Shown here piece by piece: positions 8,748 to 18,123 of a stretch of 64,000 nt of DNA; position 1 is the first letter of the stretch; each line of letters begins with the position of its first letter. The notes beneath the pieces were generated by a model that saw nothing but the letters and a program-made list of their open reading frames with translations, had not been told where the DNA came from and made no database searches. Made by a program: the position numbers and the translations under genes. The stretch comes from Luteibacter anthropi (lineage in GTDB: Bacteria > Pseudomonadota > Gammaproteobacteria > Xanthomonadales > Rhodanobacteraceae), in assembly GCF_011759365.1 (NCBI RefSeq), contig NZ_JAARLZ010000001.1, positions 1 to 64,000 of the forward strand, in the 5' to 3' direction.

Positions 8748-11081
8748 TCAGAACGGCAGCGAAATCCCGCTGTCCACCGCATGGATGTGCTGGCGGAATG
8801 CGTCCCTGATCCGCTCGAACGCCTTGCCGTCGTTCGCTTCGAAACGGAATACGAGCGCTTCCTCGGTATGCGAGGCGCGCACGAGGCCCCAGCCATCCGC
8901 CCAGTCGACGCGAACGCCATCAAGCGTGGTCACTCGCGCATCGTCGAACGGTATGTCGCGGAACGCTGCCATGAAGCGAGCCGACGCGCCCTCCTCCATC
9001 GCCAGGCGCAGCTCCGGCGTGGACATGCCGTGCGGAAACTCGGCGACCAGCGCGGACAGACCACGCTCTTCCGGATCGCCCGCGAGGATTTCGAGCAGCC
9101 GTGCCGCCGCATACACGCCATCGTCGAAGCCGTACCAGCGATTGCCGTCGGCAAAGAAGAAATGGCCACTCATTTCGCCACCCAGCGCGGCGCCGGTCTC
9201 GCGCATCTTCGCCTTGATCATCGAGTGTCCCGTACGCCACATCAGGGGCACGCCTGCCGCCTCCTGGATGACCGGGCGCAGGTGCGCGCTGCACTTCACA
9301 TCGTAGACGACCGTGGCACCCGGATTGCGCAGCAGGACGTCTTGCGCAAACAGCATCAGCAGCCGGTCCGCCGGTACGATCTCGCCCTCGTGCGTGACGA
9401 CACCCAGGCGGTCGCCATCGCCGTCGAACGCGATGCCGAGATCGGCGCCCGTGGTGCGCACGGCGGCGATCAGGTCGGCGAGGTTATGTGCATCGGACGG
9501 ATCGGGATGATGGTTCGGGAAGGTGCCGTCCACGTCACAGTAAAGCGGCATCACCTCGCAGCCGATGTCTTCCAGCACGCGCGGCGCCACGACGCCTGCA
9601 ATGCCGTTACCGGCATCCACCACCACCTTCAGCCGGCGCCCGGCGGAAACATCGCCGACGACACGGGAAACGTAGGCACCGGTTGCGGATACCTCCCGCA
9701 GGCTGCCATGCCCATCGACAGGAAGCTGGCCTTCTTCGATACGCCGGCGCAGGTCGGTGATGGCGTCGCCGGCGAGGGTTTCACCGCCGACCACGATCTT
9801 GAAACCATTGTGACTGGCGGGGTTGTGGCTACCCGTCACGGCCACCGCGCAGCCCGTGCCAAAGTGAAAGGCCGCGAAATAGATCACCGGCGTGGGCGCG
9901 GCACCGATGTCGATCACGTCGATGCCCGCTGATCGCAAGCCGTCGGACAGTGCATGCGCAAGCTCCGGCCCCGACGTACGACCGTCGCGGCCGATCACGA
10001 TCTCATGCAGGCCATGCTCACGCATGAGGCTGCCGATGGCACCGCCGATCTGGCGGGCGGTGTCCGTGCCCAGGGAGCGTCCCACGACACCACGTATGTC
10101 GTATGCACGAAAGATCGAGGCGTCCACTGGACCCGCCGTGACTTTCGGGATATCGGACACCACCTCCTCCGCGGCATGCGCGAGGGCTGGCGCCGCTGCG
10201 GGAGGCAGGCGTGGTTTGCGCACCACATCGGCAACAAGGATGTCCGGTTCCGGCTCGTCATCCACGGGCGGCGGAAGATGGTTTCGTCGCCAGGCGAGAA
10301 AACCACCGCCACCCAGGCAGAGCAGCGTCAGCACGCCAGCGACCACGACCGAATCGGGCAGCACGATGAAGGCGCGGGGCATGGCTGCCATGACGGAAAA
10401 CATCGTTCCCGGCACCGGCATCCCGGTCGCTTCCAGTTCCGCCGCACGGGAACCGCGGGTCAGCAAGGGAGCGGCATTGTCGCCCTGGTGCAGTTCAAGG
10501 CGGCCGCCTGCGGGGGAAACAGCCTCGAAGTGCTGGGTGATTGCGTCGAACGGAAATTCCAGCCAGATCCAGGCGCGTGGATCCCGGATATCACCGATGG
10601 GCTCCACGAGGGACATTCGCCGCTGGCCATTCACCAGCAACGTGGACGCAGGGACAGCCGTTTCCGTGCCCAGCGCACTCATCAGCTGTGCGGCCTTGGC
10701 ATACCCGAAGGTGCGGTAGTCGGCATGCACCACTTCATCGAGGCCGTTGCTGTAGACGTCCACAGCCCGCGCATCCGGCATGGCAAGGCGAAGGCGGGCG
10801 GCCACGGCCGGATGGTCGTCAAGGATGACGGCGAGCGCCGGGTCGCCGATGGCCTTGCGAAAGGCGCCCTGGTATCCGTTCACGACGCCCGCGATGGCCT
10901 GCACGGCCTCCCGCTGGGCAGCGTGCGTACGCTCGGCCGCGCGCTCCTTGTCGGCGATGAGCCAGGTCTGCCACGCGCAGAAAAACCCCAGCACGATGAG
11001 CAGCGTCGCTCCCGCCAGCGGCAGCGTGCGACGCAGATCGATACGGAGTCTCCGCCCCACCCCTCCCGTTATCCGAGCCAT
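8748..11081 (-). CDS. Phosphomannomutase/phosphoglucomutase with N-terminal membrane module
   Basis: A 777-residue fusion. Residues 320-777 are a complete alpha-D-phosphohexomutase of the AlgC type: the phosphoserine loop TGSHNP at 416-421, metal site DGDGDR at 552-557, sugar loop GGEMSGH at 633-639 and a late RASHTEEAL. It interconverts mannose- or glucose-6-phosphate and the 1-phosphates needed for LPS and exopolysaccharide. Residues 1-270 hold two membrane helices (about 21-40 and 244-264) around a probably periplasmic domain of some 200 residues that I cannot assign. AlgC itself is about 460 residues; the longer form is known in related bacteria. The start has AGGGG five bases upstream. 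It follows dut by 19 bases on the same strand. Confidence 0.93.
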   Translation of the reverse strand: MARITGGVGRRLRIDLRRTLPLAGATLLIVLGFFCAWQTWLIADKERAAERTHAAQREAVQAIAGVVNGYQGAFRKAIGDPALAVILDDHPAVAARLRLAMPDARAVDVYSNGLDEVVHADYRTFGYAKAAQLMSALGTETAVPASTLLVNGQRRMSLVEPIGDIRDPRAWIWLEFPFDAITQHFEAVSPAGGRLELHQGDNAAPLLTRGSRAAELEATGMPVPGTMFSVMAAMPRAFIVLPDSVVVAGVLTLLCLGGGGFLAWRRNHLPPPVDDEPEPDILVADVVRKPRLPPAAAPALAHAAEEVVSDIPKVTAGPVDASIFRAYDIRGVVGRSLGTDTARQIGGAIGSLMREHGLHEIVIGRDGRTSGPELAHALSDGLRSAGIDVIDIGAAPTPVIYFAAFHFGTGCAVAVTGSHNPASHNGFKIVVGGETLAGDAITDLRRRIEEGQLPVDGHGSLREVSATGAYVSRVVGDVSAGRRLKVVVDAGNGIAGVVAPRVLEDIGCEVMPLYCDVDGTFPNHHPDPSDAHNLADLIAAVRTTGADLGIAFDGDGDRLGVVTHEGEIVPADRLLMLFAQDVLLRNPGATVVYDVKCSAHLRPVIQEAAGVPLMWRTGHSMIKAKMRETGAALGGEMSGHFFFADGNRWYGFDDGVYAAARLLEILAGDPEERGLSALVAEFPHGMSTPELRLAMEEGASARFMAAFRDIPFDDARVTTLDGVRVDWADGWGLVRASHTEEALVFRFEANDGKAFERIRDAFRQHIHAVDSGISLPF

Positions 11082-11100
11082 GCCGCCCCTTGTCGTCGTG

Positions 11101-11556
11101 TCAGCCCACGCCGGTGGAACCGAATCCGCCTTCGCCCCGCTGCGACGGCTGGAATTCGTTTACCACGCGCAAACGCGCGCGGCCTACCGGCACGAGCAAT
11201 AGTTGCGCAATCCGGTCGCCCGGCGCGATGGTCACCGTCGCATTTCCGCGATTCCAGCAGGAAATCATCAACGGGCCCTGGTAGTCGGCATCGATGACGC
11301 CCACCAGGTTGCCCATCACCAGGCCCTGCTTGTGACCCAGGCCCGAGCGCGGAACGATCAGCGCGCACCAGGCCGGATCGCCGATGTGGATGGCCATGCC
11401 AGTGGGCACCAGCAGGCTTTCGCCCGGAGCCAGGGTCACGGGTGCCTCGGTGGCCGCGCGCAGGTCCATGCCTGCGCTGCCTGCCGTCGCCGGTTCGGGC
11501 AGCGGGATGCTGTCGCCCAGGCGCGGGTCGAGGATTTTCAGTTCGATGTCGATCAA
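11101..11556 (-). CDS. dut: dUTP diphosphatase
   Basis: Hydrolyses dUTP to dUMP, keeping uracil out of DNA and feeding thymidylate synthesis. The 151-residue protein has the five trimeric dUTPase motifs: [38 protein letters not shown] and the C-terminal GEGGFGSTG. The start is an unusual TTG at 11556, whose bases overlap the TGA stop of coaBC (TTGA). No good Shine-Dalgarno is visible, so initiation probably depends on ribosomes finishing coaBC. The start at [12 protein letters not shown] agrees with the family's normal N-terminus, so an internal start is unlikely. Confidence 0.95.
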   Translation of the reverse strand: MIDIELKILDPRLGDSIPLPEPATAGSAGMDLRAATEAPVTLAPGESLLVPTGMAIHIGDPAWCALIVPRSGLGHKQGLVMGNLVGVIDADYQGPLMISCWNRGNATVTIAPGDRIAQLLLVPVGRARLRVVNEFQPSQRGEGGFGSTGVG

Positions 11557-12764
11557 GGTGTCGGTCCGTGGCCGGAAAGGAAGCGTTCGGCGATGTGCTC
11601 GATGAGCTGTCGCGCCAGTTCGGTCTTGGGCCGGGTGGGGAGTACGAGATCGCCACCGGGCCAGTACAGGTGCAGTGCGTTCTCGGCCACTTCGAAGCCC
11701 TTGCCCGCGCCCACTTCGTTGGCGGCGATCATGTCCAGGCCCTTGCGACGCAGCTTGTCCTGCGCGTAGCTGGCCAGCTCGTGCGTTTCGGCGGCGAAGC
11801 CCACCAGGAAGGGATGTCCGGGTTGCGCCGCGAGGGCCGCAATGATGTCCGGGTTTTCGGTGAGCTCCAGGTGCAGCGGGGACCCGTCGACCTTCTTCAG
11901 TTTGTGGTCGGCCGTGCCTGCCGGGCGGTAATCACCCACGGCGGCCGCTCCCACGTAGATATCGCTGCGCTGGCAGGCCGCGAGCACGGCGTCCTGCATC
12001 TGCCGCGCGCTGCGCACATCAATGCGCGTGACACCTGGCGGTGTCGGCAGGGATACCGGACCGGCCACCAGCGTGACCTCCGCACCGGCATCGCGGGCCG
12101 CGGCGGCCACGGCGAAACCCATGCGACCGGAACTGCGGTTGCCGATGAAGCGCACCGGATCGATGTCTTCGTAAGTGGGGCCCGCGCTCACGACCACATG
12201 TCGGCCGTGCAAGGCCTGGCTGCCGAACGAGGCCACGAGGCGGTCACGCAGGTCGTGCGGTTCGAGCATGCGACCGGAACCGATGTCGCCGCAGGCCTGG
12301 TCGCCATCGGCCGGCCCCAGGATGCCCACGCCACGCACGCGCAGCGTGCCGATATTGGCCTGCACTGCCGGATGGGCCCACATCTGCTGGTTCATCGCCG
12401 GCGCCACGTACACGGGTGCCGCGGTGGCGAGCACAACGGTGCTGAGCAGATCGTTGGCAAAACCATGCGCCAGACGGGCAATGGCATCGGCGCTGGCGGG
12501 GGCGATGAGCACACGCTCGGCCCATCTGGCCAGCTCGATATGGCCCATGGCGGCTTCGCCGTGCTCATCCCACAGGCTCACCCGCACCGGCTGTCCGGAC
12601 AGCGCCTGGAAGGTGGTGGGCGTGACGAAGTGGGTGGCGCCCTCGGTCATCACCACACGGACCTCGGCTTCGAGATCACGCAGGCGACGGACGAGCTCGC
12701 AGACCTTGTAGGCGGCGATGCCGCCGGTGACGCCGATCAGGATGCGACGCTGACGAAGACTCAT
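11553..12764 (-). CDS. coaBC: Bifunctional phosphopantothenoylcysteine decarboxylase/synthetase
   Basis: Two steps of coenzyme A synthesis in one 403-residue flavoprotein. The N-terminal CoaC half has VTGGIAAYK, the catalytic-His segment [10 protein letters not shown] and the substrate motif APAMNQQMW with [10 protein letters not shown] beyond. The C-terminal CoaB half has [21 protein letters not shown] and the lysine-bearing KLKK segment near residue 290. Length matches E. coli CoaBC (406). Overlap with dut is four bases; radC is divergent 154 bp upstream. coaBC followed by dut and a phosphohexomutase is the order also seen in Pseudomonas. Confidence 0.96.
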   Translation of the reverse strand: MSLRQRRILIGVTGGIAAYKVCELVRRLRDLEAEVRVVMTEGATHFVTPTTFQALSGQPVRVSLWDEHGEAAMGHIELARWAERVLIAPASADAIARLAHGFANDLLSTVVLATAAPVYVAPAMNQQMWAHPAVQANIGTLRVRGVGILGPADGDQACGDIGSGRMLEPHDLRDRLVASFGSQALHGRHVVVSAGPTYEDIDPVRFIGNRSSGRMGFAVAAAARDAGAEVTLVAGPVSLPTPPGVTRIDVRSARQMQDAVLAACQRSDIYVGAAAVGDYRPAGTADHKLKKVDGSPLHLELTENPDIIAALAAQPGHPFLVGFAAETHELASYAQDKLRRKGLDMIAANEVGAGKGFEVAENALHLYWPGGDLVLPTRPKTELARQLIEHIAERFLSGHGPTP

Positions 12765-12918
12765 GGCGAAACAGCGTTTGCTCTAAAGGCTGGTTAGCTT
12801 AGCGGATTTCGCGCCTACCTCCGTCGCGGGCGACGAGCGGCGCTTTTTCAGAATCCTTCCATCGCGGCTTGCCGGTCATCCGCCTACCGTGGGCCGTCGC
12901 CGACACCGGAACACGAAG

Positions 12919-13650
12919 ATGAAACAGGATACCCACGCGCAAGGGGTGGGGGATGCCCGCACGCCTCGCTACACCGCCGGAACCATCCCGCAATGGCCCG
13001 AAAGCGAACGCCCTCGCGAACGGCTGCTGCGCCATGGTGCCGTGGCGCTTTCCGATGCCGAACTCATTGCCGTCCTGCTGGGTAGCGGCAGTGCCGGCCG
13101 CGATGCCGTCGCCACGGGCCGGGCGCTGCTCGGCGAGGCGGGCAGCCTGGGGCGCCTGCTCGCCGACCCGGACCACATGCCCCGGGTGCACGGCGTGGGC
13201 CCCGCGAAGCGGGCGCGCATCGTCGCCGCGCTGGAGCTGGCCCGGCGTTCACTCGCCGAAGGCCTGGCAGACCTGCCTGCGCTCCGCTCGCCCGCCGACA
13301 GCACCGCCTATCTCGAATCACGGTTGCGGCACCTGGCCCACGAGGTGTTCGCCTGCCTCTTCCTGGACACCCGCCATCGCGTACTGGGCTATGAAGAATT
13401 GTTCCGCGGCACCATCGATGGCACCAGCGTCTATCCAAGGGAGGTCGTGCGAGCATGCCTGCGCCATCAGGCGAGCGCGGTTATCTTCGCCCACAACCAT
13501 CCGTCGGGCATCGCCGAACCCAGCACGGCGGATCTGGACATCACCCGCCGGCTCACCGAAGCGCTGGCGCTGATCGATATCCGCGTGCTCGACCACATCG
13601 TGGTCGGCCATGGCGAAACGGTGTCCATGGCCTCACGGGGGCTTATCTGA
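12919..13650 (+). CDS. radC: RadC family JAB-domain protein
   Basis: A 243-residue RadC-like protein: an N-terminal helix-hairpin-helix region (LLGSGSAGRDA, then HGVGPAKRARI near residue 95) and a JAB/MPN domain with the metal motif HNHPSG and a downstream Asp (STADLD). Despite its name, a role in DNA repair is not established for the family. The ATG at 12919 is chosen over the 12889 frame start: it has GGAA eight bases upstream and leaves a short tail before the conserved PESERPRERLL. It is transcribed away from coaBC and meets a FAD monooxygenase gene end-on, seven bases apart. Confidence 0.92.
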   Translation: MKQDTHAQGVGDARTPRYTAGTIPQWPESERPRERLLRHGAVALSDAELIAVLLGSGSAGRDAVATGRALLGEAGSLGRLLADPDHMPRVHGVGPAKRARIVAALELARRSLAEGLADLPALRSPADSTAYLESRLRHLAHEVFACLFLDTRHRVLGYEELFRGTIDGTSVYPREVVRACLRHQASAVIFAHNHPSGIAEPSTADLDITRRLTEALALIDIRVLDHIVVGHGETVSMASRGLI

Positions 13651-13661
13651 CGATCCGTCAG
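13647..13661. terminator. Palindrome made from two convergent stop codons
   Basis: CTGACG ATC CGTCAG is a perfect 6-bp inverted repeat holding both the radC TGA (13648-13650) and the complementary stop of the monooxygenase (13658-13660). There is no T tract; terminator function is only a possibility. Confidence 0.35.
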
Positions 13662-14782
13662 GGCTGCTTCAACGGACCATAGGTCGCCGCATAGCTGCGC
13701 GGGGTGATGAACGGCATCAGCAGGCTGCGCAGCGCATGTGGCAGGCGGGCTGCCTTGGAGAGCTTGTCGGTCATCGCCTGCACGTGTTCGACGCGGGAAC
13801 GGCGTGCTGCCTCGAAACGCTGCCCCACCGCCGGGCCCGCGCCCTCCTTCGCGACGATATCCGCCAGCACCAGGGCGTCTTCCATCGCCAGCGCGGCGCC
13901 CTCGGCCCAGACCGGGGCCGTGGCGTGCGCGGCGTCACCAATCAGGAGGATGCGGTCGCGGCTCCAGGAAGTGAGGCGCACCTCTTCGATGGGCGAGTGA
14001 TACACCGACCCGGGATAGGCCAGCACGGAGTCCATCGTCTCGCGCACCCGCGCGGGGAAGTCGCGCACTACATCACGCAGCAGCGACAGGTCGCTGTCGG
14101 CGGCGCCGGCCGACGTGGCCGCGGCCCAGCCATAGACCGTGCGCTCATCCACCGGCAGCAGGAGCACCATGCCGCGCTCGCCGGTCCACAGGGTCCAGCA
14201 ATCGAGGCCGGGGTTCGGGCCCATGAAACGCCAGCTTGCCGCGGCAAGCCGCGCGCTGGAGGCTCCGGTCGTGCCGGCCACGCTGGACCGGATCGTCGAG
14301 CGCACGCCATCGGCACCGACGAGCAGGTCCGATATCCACTCCTGGCCATCGGCCAGGCGGGTGCGGACGCCCGTGGCGTCTTGCGAGACCGAGGCCACGC
14401 CGGTTCCGCGCAGGATGTGGGAGGCATCCTGGCCGCTGGCGAGCATGTTCATCAGGTCCGAGCGACGCACCGCACGCGGCCGCATCGCATCTCCCCAGAA
14501 AGCGTCCTCATCGATCGACGCGAGGATCCGGTCCTTCCGCGTGCGGTACTCGCGACGCTTCACCGGATACCCCAGGCGCTCGATCGCCTCGCCCAGCCCC
14601 AGCCGGTGCAGGGCAGCCACGGCATTACCGGGCAGGTTGATGGCCAGACCGGCGTCGGCGGCCTGGAGGCTGCGCTCGACGATGGTGGCCGGCACCCCCT
14701 TCTGGGCCAGGGCCCGCAAGGTGGCGAGGCCGGCGATGCCGCCTCCGGCAATGAGGACACGCTGATTCTGGGGTTGATCCAT
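13658..14782 (-). CDS. FAD-dependent monooxygenase (UbiH/salicylate hydroxylase type)
   Basis: A 374-residue class A flavoprotein hydroxylase. The N-terminal Rossmann motif is AGGGIAGLATLRAL (about residues 10-23), the middle has the DG motif VGADGVRSTIR, and the C-terminal FAD motif is GDAAHATAPVWAEGAALAMEDA. Such enzymes use NAD(P)H and O2 to hydroxylate aromatic or similar substrates; the substrate cannot be read from the sequence, and no pathway genes are adjacent. The ATG at 14782 gives the usual short N-terminus; the frame stays open for another 500 bases upstream through REP repeats, which is non-coding. Confidence 0.9.
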   Translation of the reverse strand: MDQPQNQRVLIAGGGIAGLATLRALAQKGVPATIVERSLQAADAGLAINLPGNAVAALHRLGLGEAIERLGYPVKRREYRTRKDRILASIDEDAFWGDAMRPRAVRRSDLMNMLASGQDASHILRGTGVASVSQDATGVRTRLADGQEWISDLLVGADGVRSTIRSSVAGTTGASSARLAAASWRFMGPNPGLDCWTLWTGERGMVLLLPVDERTVYGWAAATSAGAADSDLSLLRDVVRDFPARVRETMDSVLAYPGSVYHSPIEEVRLTSWSRDRILLIGDAAHATAPVWAEGAALAMEDALVLADIVAKEGAGPAVGQRFEAARRSRVEHVQAMTDKLSKAARLPHALRSLLMPFITPRSYAATYGPLKQP

Positions 14783-14900
14783 CCGCTGGGCTTCCGGGTG
14801 TCGAAGAGCCGACATCTTCCCGGATCGGGCATGGGGTGTCCGGTACGAAACCATCAAATCGTGCGAGTGACCCGTTTCCAGACCACCTGGCCCGGCTGTC

Positions 14901-15029
14901 TGTAGGAGCGCGCCTTGCGCGCGACCAGCTCGTTTCCTGGCCACGTGACTCGGCTTCTGTAGGAGCGCGCCTTGCGCGCGACCGGGGGGCCATCGCAAGC
15001 GGCTGTCGCGCGCAAGGCGCGCTCCTGCA
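14901..15029. repeat. Cluster of three REP elements
   Basis: Two forward copies (14901-14926, 14958-14983) and one inverted copy (15004-15029). The unit starts TGTAGGAGCG, has the palindromic core GCGCGCCTTGCGCGC and ends GCGCGACC. The same unit recurs in intergenic spacers across the window. The tail-to-tail arrangement of forward and inverted copies is typical of bacterial interspersed mosaic elements. Confidence 0.88.
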
Positions 15030-15249
15030 AGAGCGCTGCGTTCGTCGGATGGTCTGGCATCCGGCGAATCGCAAAAATAAAGGCGCGAGTGCCGCTCGCG
15101 CCTTCGTGGGTCATCTATCGAGGGAGGGGCGTCGATAACCCGTCGTGCCATGGCGGGGAGACACCGGGCACGGACAAAAGTGTGACAGTGGCCGATGACA
15201 GACCCATGACGTGCCGAAAATCCCCCGAAGGCGACGGCCACCGAAGGAC

Positions 15250-15444
15250 TTATGCACATTTGCGATCTTTCCCACTTGCCGGTCACAGCTGCTGTCCTTG
15301 CACAGGTCAGGCACTTAACTTACTGATCTCAAATACCTTTACTTGTGACGCAACGATGTCAAGAGGGGCTGGGGGGCTTCGAAGGCACTTGACGGGAGCT
15401 TTGTTCACAGAGTTATCCACAGGCAGCAAGGGATCTGTGGACAG
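15250..15444. promoter_or_regulatory. Cluster of DnaA-box-like sequences upstream of argS
   Basis: Perfect TTATNCACA matches: TTATGCACA (15250-15258) and TTATCCACA (15413-15421). TTGTTCACA (15401-15409) has one mismatch, and TGTGGACAG (15436-15444, reverse strand) has two. An AT-richer tract lies between them. The cluster ends 64 bases before the argS GTG. It may titrate DnaA or tie argS transcription to replication. No dnaA, dnaN, gyrB or rpmH gene is present, so calling it an origin is not justified. Confidence 0.45.
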
Positions 15445-15508
15445 ACCCGAAGGGCGGGTTTTGCCTTTCTGATAGGATTGCGGGTTCCATCTCCGCGTCG
15501 CACATCCC

Positions 15509-17197
15509 GTGAAACATCCGCTGAAACAACTTGTCCTTCAGGCGATTGGCGCCCTGCGGGAGTCCGGCAAGCTGCCTTCCGACTTCGTCGCCCCCGCGTT
15601 CGTCATCGAGCGCACGCGCAGTCGCGAGCACGGCGATTTCGCGACCAATGCCGCCATGATGATGGCCAAGGCTGCCGGCCGTAAGCCGCGCGACATCGCC
15701 ACCGACCTGGTGGAGGCCCTTCCGGTTTCCCCGCTCGTGGGCAAGGTCGAGATCGCCGGCCCCGGCTTCATCAACTTCTTCCTGGCCCCGGCCGCGTTCC
15801 ACGCCGAAATCCGCCAGTCCCTCGCGCTGGGCGACAGCTACGGCCACAACCAGGACGGTGGCGGCCGCACGGCCGGCGTCGAGTTCGTCTCGGCCAATCC
15901 CACCGGTCCGCTGCATGTCGGCCACGGCCGCGCGGCGGTCATCGGCGACAGCATCAGCCGCCTGCTGCACGCGGCCGGCTACAAGGTATTCCGCGAGTTC
16001 TACTACAACGACGCCGGCGTGCAGATCGCCAACCTGGCTCTCTCCACCCAGTGCCGCGCCAGGGGCATCGGCCCGGACGACGCGGGCTGGCCCGAGTCGG
16101 GTTATCGCGGTGACTACATCGCCGACGTCGCCCGCGCCTTCCTGGCGAAGGAATCGGTGGAAGCCGATGGCGAGGTCGTCACCGGTAGCGGCGACGTCGA
16201 CAACCTCGACGACATCCGTCGTTTCGCCGTGGCCTGCCTGCGCCACGAGCAGGATCTCGACCTGAAGGCCTTCGGCGTCGGCTTCGACGTGTACTACCTC
16301 GAATCCTCCCTCTATACCGGGGGCAAGGTGGACGAGACCGTGCGCGAGCTGGTCGCACATGGGCACACCTACGAGGAAGGCGGCGCGCTGTGGCTGCGTA
16401 CCACCGATTTCGGTGACGACAAGGACCGCGTCATGCGCAAGTCCGACGGCACCTACACCTACTTCCTGCCCGACGTGGCCTACCACCGCACCAAGTGGCA
16501 GCGTGGCTACGAGCGCGCCATCACCGAGCTGGGCTCCGATCATCACGGCTCGCTGGCCCGCGTGAAGGCCGGCCTGCAGGCGCTGGACGCCGGCATTCCG
16601 AAGAACTGGCCCGAGTACGTGCTGCACCAGATGGTGACGGTGATGAAGGGCGGCGAAGAGGTGAAGATCTCCAAGCGCGCCGGTTCGTACGTCACCCTGC
16701 GCGATCTCATCGACGAAGTGGGCCGCGACGCCACGCGTTACTTCCTGATCGCCCGCAAGGCCGATTCACAACTGGTGTTCGACATCGACCTGGCCCGTTC
16801 GCAGAGCACCGATAACCCGGTCTATTACATCCAGTACGCGCATGCGCGCGCCTGCCGCGTCTTCCGTGAGCTGGCCGATCGCGGCCTGGCGACGGATCGC
16901 GCCAATGGCCTGGCGAAGCTCGACCTGCTCGACAACGAGCACGAGCAGGTGCTGATGGTGGAGCTGTCGCGTTATCCAGAAGTGGTGGAGGCGGCCGCGG
17001 CCAATCTGGAACCGCACCTGATCGCGCAATACCTGCAAGAGCTTGCGCGCGCGCTCCATAGCTACTATCACGAGCACAAGTGGATCGTCGACGACGCCGA
17101 TCTGCGCGACGCCCGCCTCGCCATGGTGGCCGCCACGCAGCAGGTGCTTCGCAACGGTCTGGATCTGCTGGGCATTTCCGCCCCGGAGAGCATGTAA
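15509..17197 (+). CDS. argS: Arginyl-tRNA synthetase
   Basis: Charges tRNA-Arg; class I synthetase of 562 residues. The N-terminal Add-1 tRNA-binding domain is followed by [17 protein letters not shown], with the HIGH-type HVGH near residue 135, and a late [15 protein letters not shown], the family's variant of KMSKS. The C-terminal DALR anticodon domain includes [10 protein letters not shown]. It begins with GTG; no alternative fits the N-terminus better. A SPOR-domain gene starts immediately after the stop codon, so the two form an operon ended by a strong terminator at 17958. Confidence 0.97.
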   Translation: MKHPLKQLVLQAIGALRESGKLPSDFVAPAFVIERTRSREHGDFATNAAMMMAKAAGRKPRDIATDLVEALPVSPLVGKVEIAGPGFINFFLAPAAFHAEIRQSLALGDSYGHNQDGGGRTAGVEFVSANPTGPLHVGHGRAAVIGDSISRLLHAAGYKVFREFYYNDAGVQIANLALSTQCRARGIGPDDAGWPESGYRGDYIADVARAFLAKESVEADGEVVTGSGDVDNLDDIRRFAVACLRHEQDLDLKAFGVGFDVYYLESSLYTGGKVDETVRELVAHGHTYEEGGALWLRTTDFGDDKDRVMRKSDGTYTYFLPDVAYHRTKWQRGYERAITELGSDHHGSLARVKAGLQALDAGIPKNWPEYVLHQMVTVMKGGEEVKISKRAGSYVTLRDLIDEVGRDATRYFLIARKADSQLVFDIDLARSQSTDNPVYYIQYAHARACRVFRELADRGLATDRANGLAKLDLLDNEHEQVLMVELSRYPEVVEAAAANLEPHLIAQYLQELARALHSYYHEHKWIVDDADLRDARLAMVAATQQVLRNGLDLLGISAPESM

Positions 17198-17941
17198 ATG
17201 GCAACACGCAAGAAGGGCAAGGGCCGCCAGGCCGTTCGCAACAGCTCCGGTGGCATGCCGGGCTGGGGCTGGGCGCTGATCGGTATCCTCGCCGGTGCCG
17301 TGCTGATGGCCGTCGCGATGCGCGGCAGCATCATCCCCATCAAGAAAGACGGCCCGGAACCGAACCCGCAGGCCACCGCACAGAAGGGCAGCGACCCGGG
17401 CGTGGCGGACCAGGCCGAGCCCGAGAAGCCGAAGAAGCCGTCGTACGACTTCTACTCAGTGCTTTCGGAGAAGGAAGTCCGCATCCCCGATGCCGAGATC
17501 CGCGCGCAGGCCAGTGCCGAGGCGCAGCAAAAGCAGCAACAGCAGGCGGCCCAGCAACAGGCCGCACAGCAGGCCGCCGCACAGCAGCAGGCACAGCAGC
17601 CTCCGCAGCAGGCCGCCGTCGTCGCCGCGAACCTGCCGAAGGCCACCACGCAGACTGTGACCGCCACGCCCTCGCAGCCGGCCCAGCCTGCCGCGCAGTC
17701 GGCGGGTTCGGGTTACCTGCTCCAGGTGGGTGCATTCCCGAGCGCATCGGATGCCGAAGCGCTGAAGGCCAAGCTGGCCTTGCAGGGTTTCGTGGCGAAC
17801 GTGCAATCGGTGAAGGTGGGCGCGCAGACTTACAACCGTGTGCGCCTGGGGCCGTTCAAGTCGGCTACCGACCTGGAAAGCACGAAGCAGCGCTTGCAGT
17901 CGGCGGGGATCAGCGCCATTGCCTTGAAGGAAGGCAGCTGA
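17198..17941 (+). CDS. SPOR-domain membrane protein (FtsN-like)
   Basis: A 247-residue bitopic protein. A basic cytoplasmic tail leads to one membrane helix at about residues 24-42, then a Gln/Ala repeat tract (roughly 107-140) and a C-terminal SPOR domain (about 168-245, beginning GYLLQVGAFPSASDAEALKAKL). SPOR domains bind denuded glycan strands at the division septum, so a role in cell division is likely. The layout is that of FtsN, but the known FtsN essential segment cannot be confirmed by eye. It follows argS without a gap, an arrangement also known near argS in Pseudomonas. The Q/A tract is a polymorphic-looking low-complexity linker. Confidence 0.88.
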   Translation: MATRKKGKGRQAVRNSSGGMPGWGWALIGILAGAVLMAVAMRGSIIPIKKDGPEPNPQATAQKGSDPGVADQAEPEKPKKPSYDFYSVLSEKEVRIPDAEIRAQASAEAQQKQQQQAAQQQAAQQAAAQQQAQQPPQQAAVVAANLPKATTQTVTATPSQPAQPAAQSAGSGYLLQVGAFPSASDAEALKAKLALQGFVANVQSVKVGAQTYNRVRLGPFKSATDLESTKQRLQSAGISAIALKEGS

Positions 17942-17957
17942 GTCTTTGGCACCTCGC

Positions 17958-17989
17958 ATAAAAAAGCCCGCTTCGGCGGGCTTTTTTAT
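17958..17989. terminator. Strong bidirectional intrinsic terminator
   Basis: GCCCGC (17966-17971), tetraloop TTCG, GCGGGC (17976-17981), flanked by A6 on the left and T6 on the right. It ends the argS/SPOR operon. Confidence 0.95.
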
Positions 17990-18011
17990 GGCTGGAGTTT
18001 CGGCCTGATCC

Positions 18012-18108
18012 GGTCGCGCGCAAGGCGCGCTCCTACATGGACTGGGGCTGTCGCGCGGGGGCGCGCTTCTGCACGAGCCGCCCTGTAGGAGCGCGCCTGC
18101 GCGCGACC
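18012..18108. repeat. Cluster of three REP elements
   Basis: One inverted copy (18012-18037), one degenerate inverted copy (18050-18072, with GGGG in the core and CTTCTGCA at the end) and one forward copy (18084-18108) of the window's REP family. It sits between two genes' 3' ends, right after the argS/SPOR terminator. Confidence 0.85.
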
Positions 18109-18123
18109 GCTACGAAGCGCCCC

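Larger units (their letters stand above)
14783..15508. other. Long intergenic region before argS
   Basis: These 726 bases have no supported gene. They hold three REP elements (14901-15029), an AT-richer tract (about 15310-15350) and several DnaA-box-like sequences (15250-15421). Close to the argS start there is a TAGGAT -10 candidate at 15473-15478. A small hairpin ACCCG/CGGGT with three trailing Ts (15445-15462) might be an attenuator, but it is weak. Confidence 0.7.

Noticed and set aside
14901-15029. A CRISPR array from repeated units
   Set aside because: The repeats occur in both orientations with irregular spacing, are strongly palindromic and are found across the window; they are REPs and no cas gene is present.
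15250-15444. A chromosomal origin of replication
   Set aside because: DnaA-like boxes are present, but dnaA, dnaN, gyrB, rpmH and gidA-type neighbours are missing, so only a box cluster is claimed.
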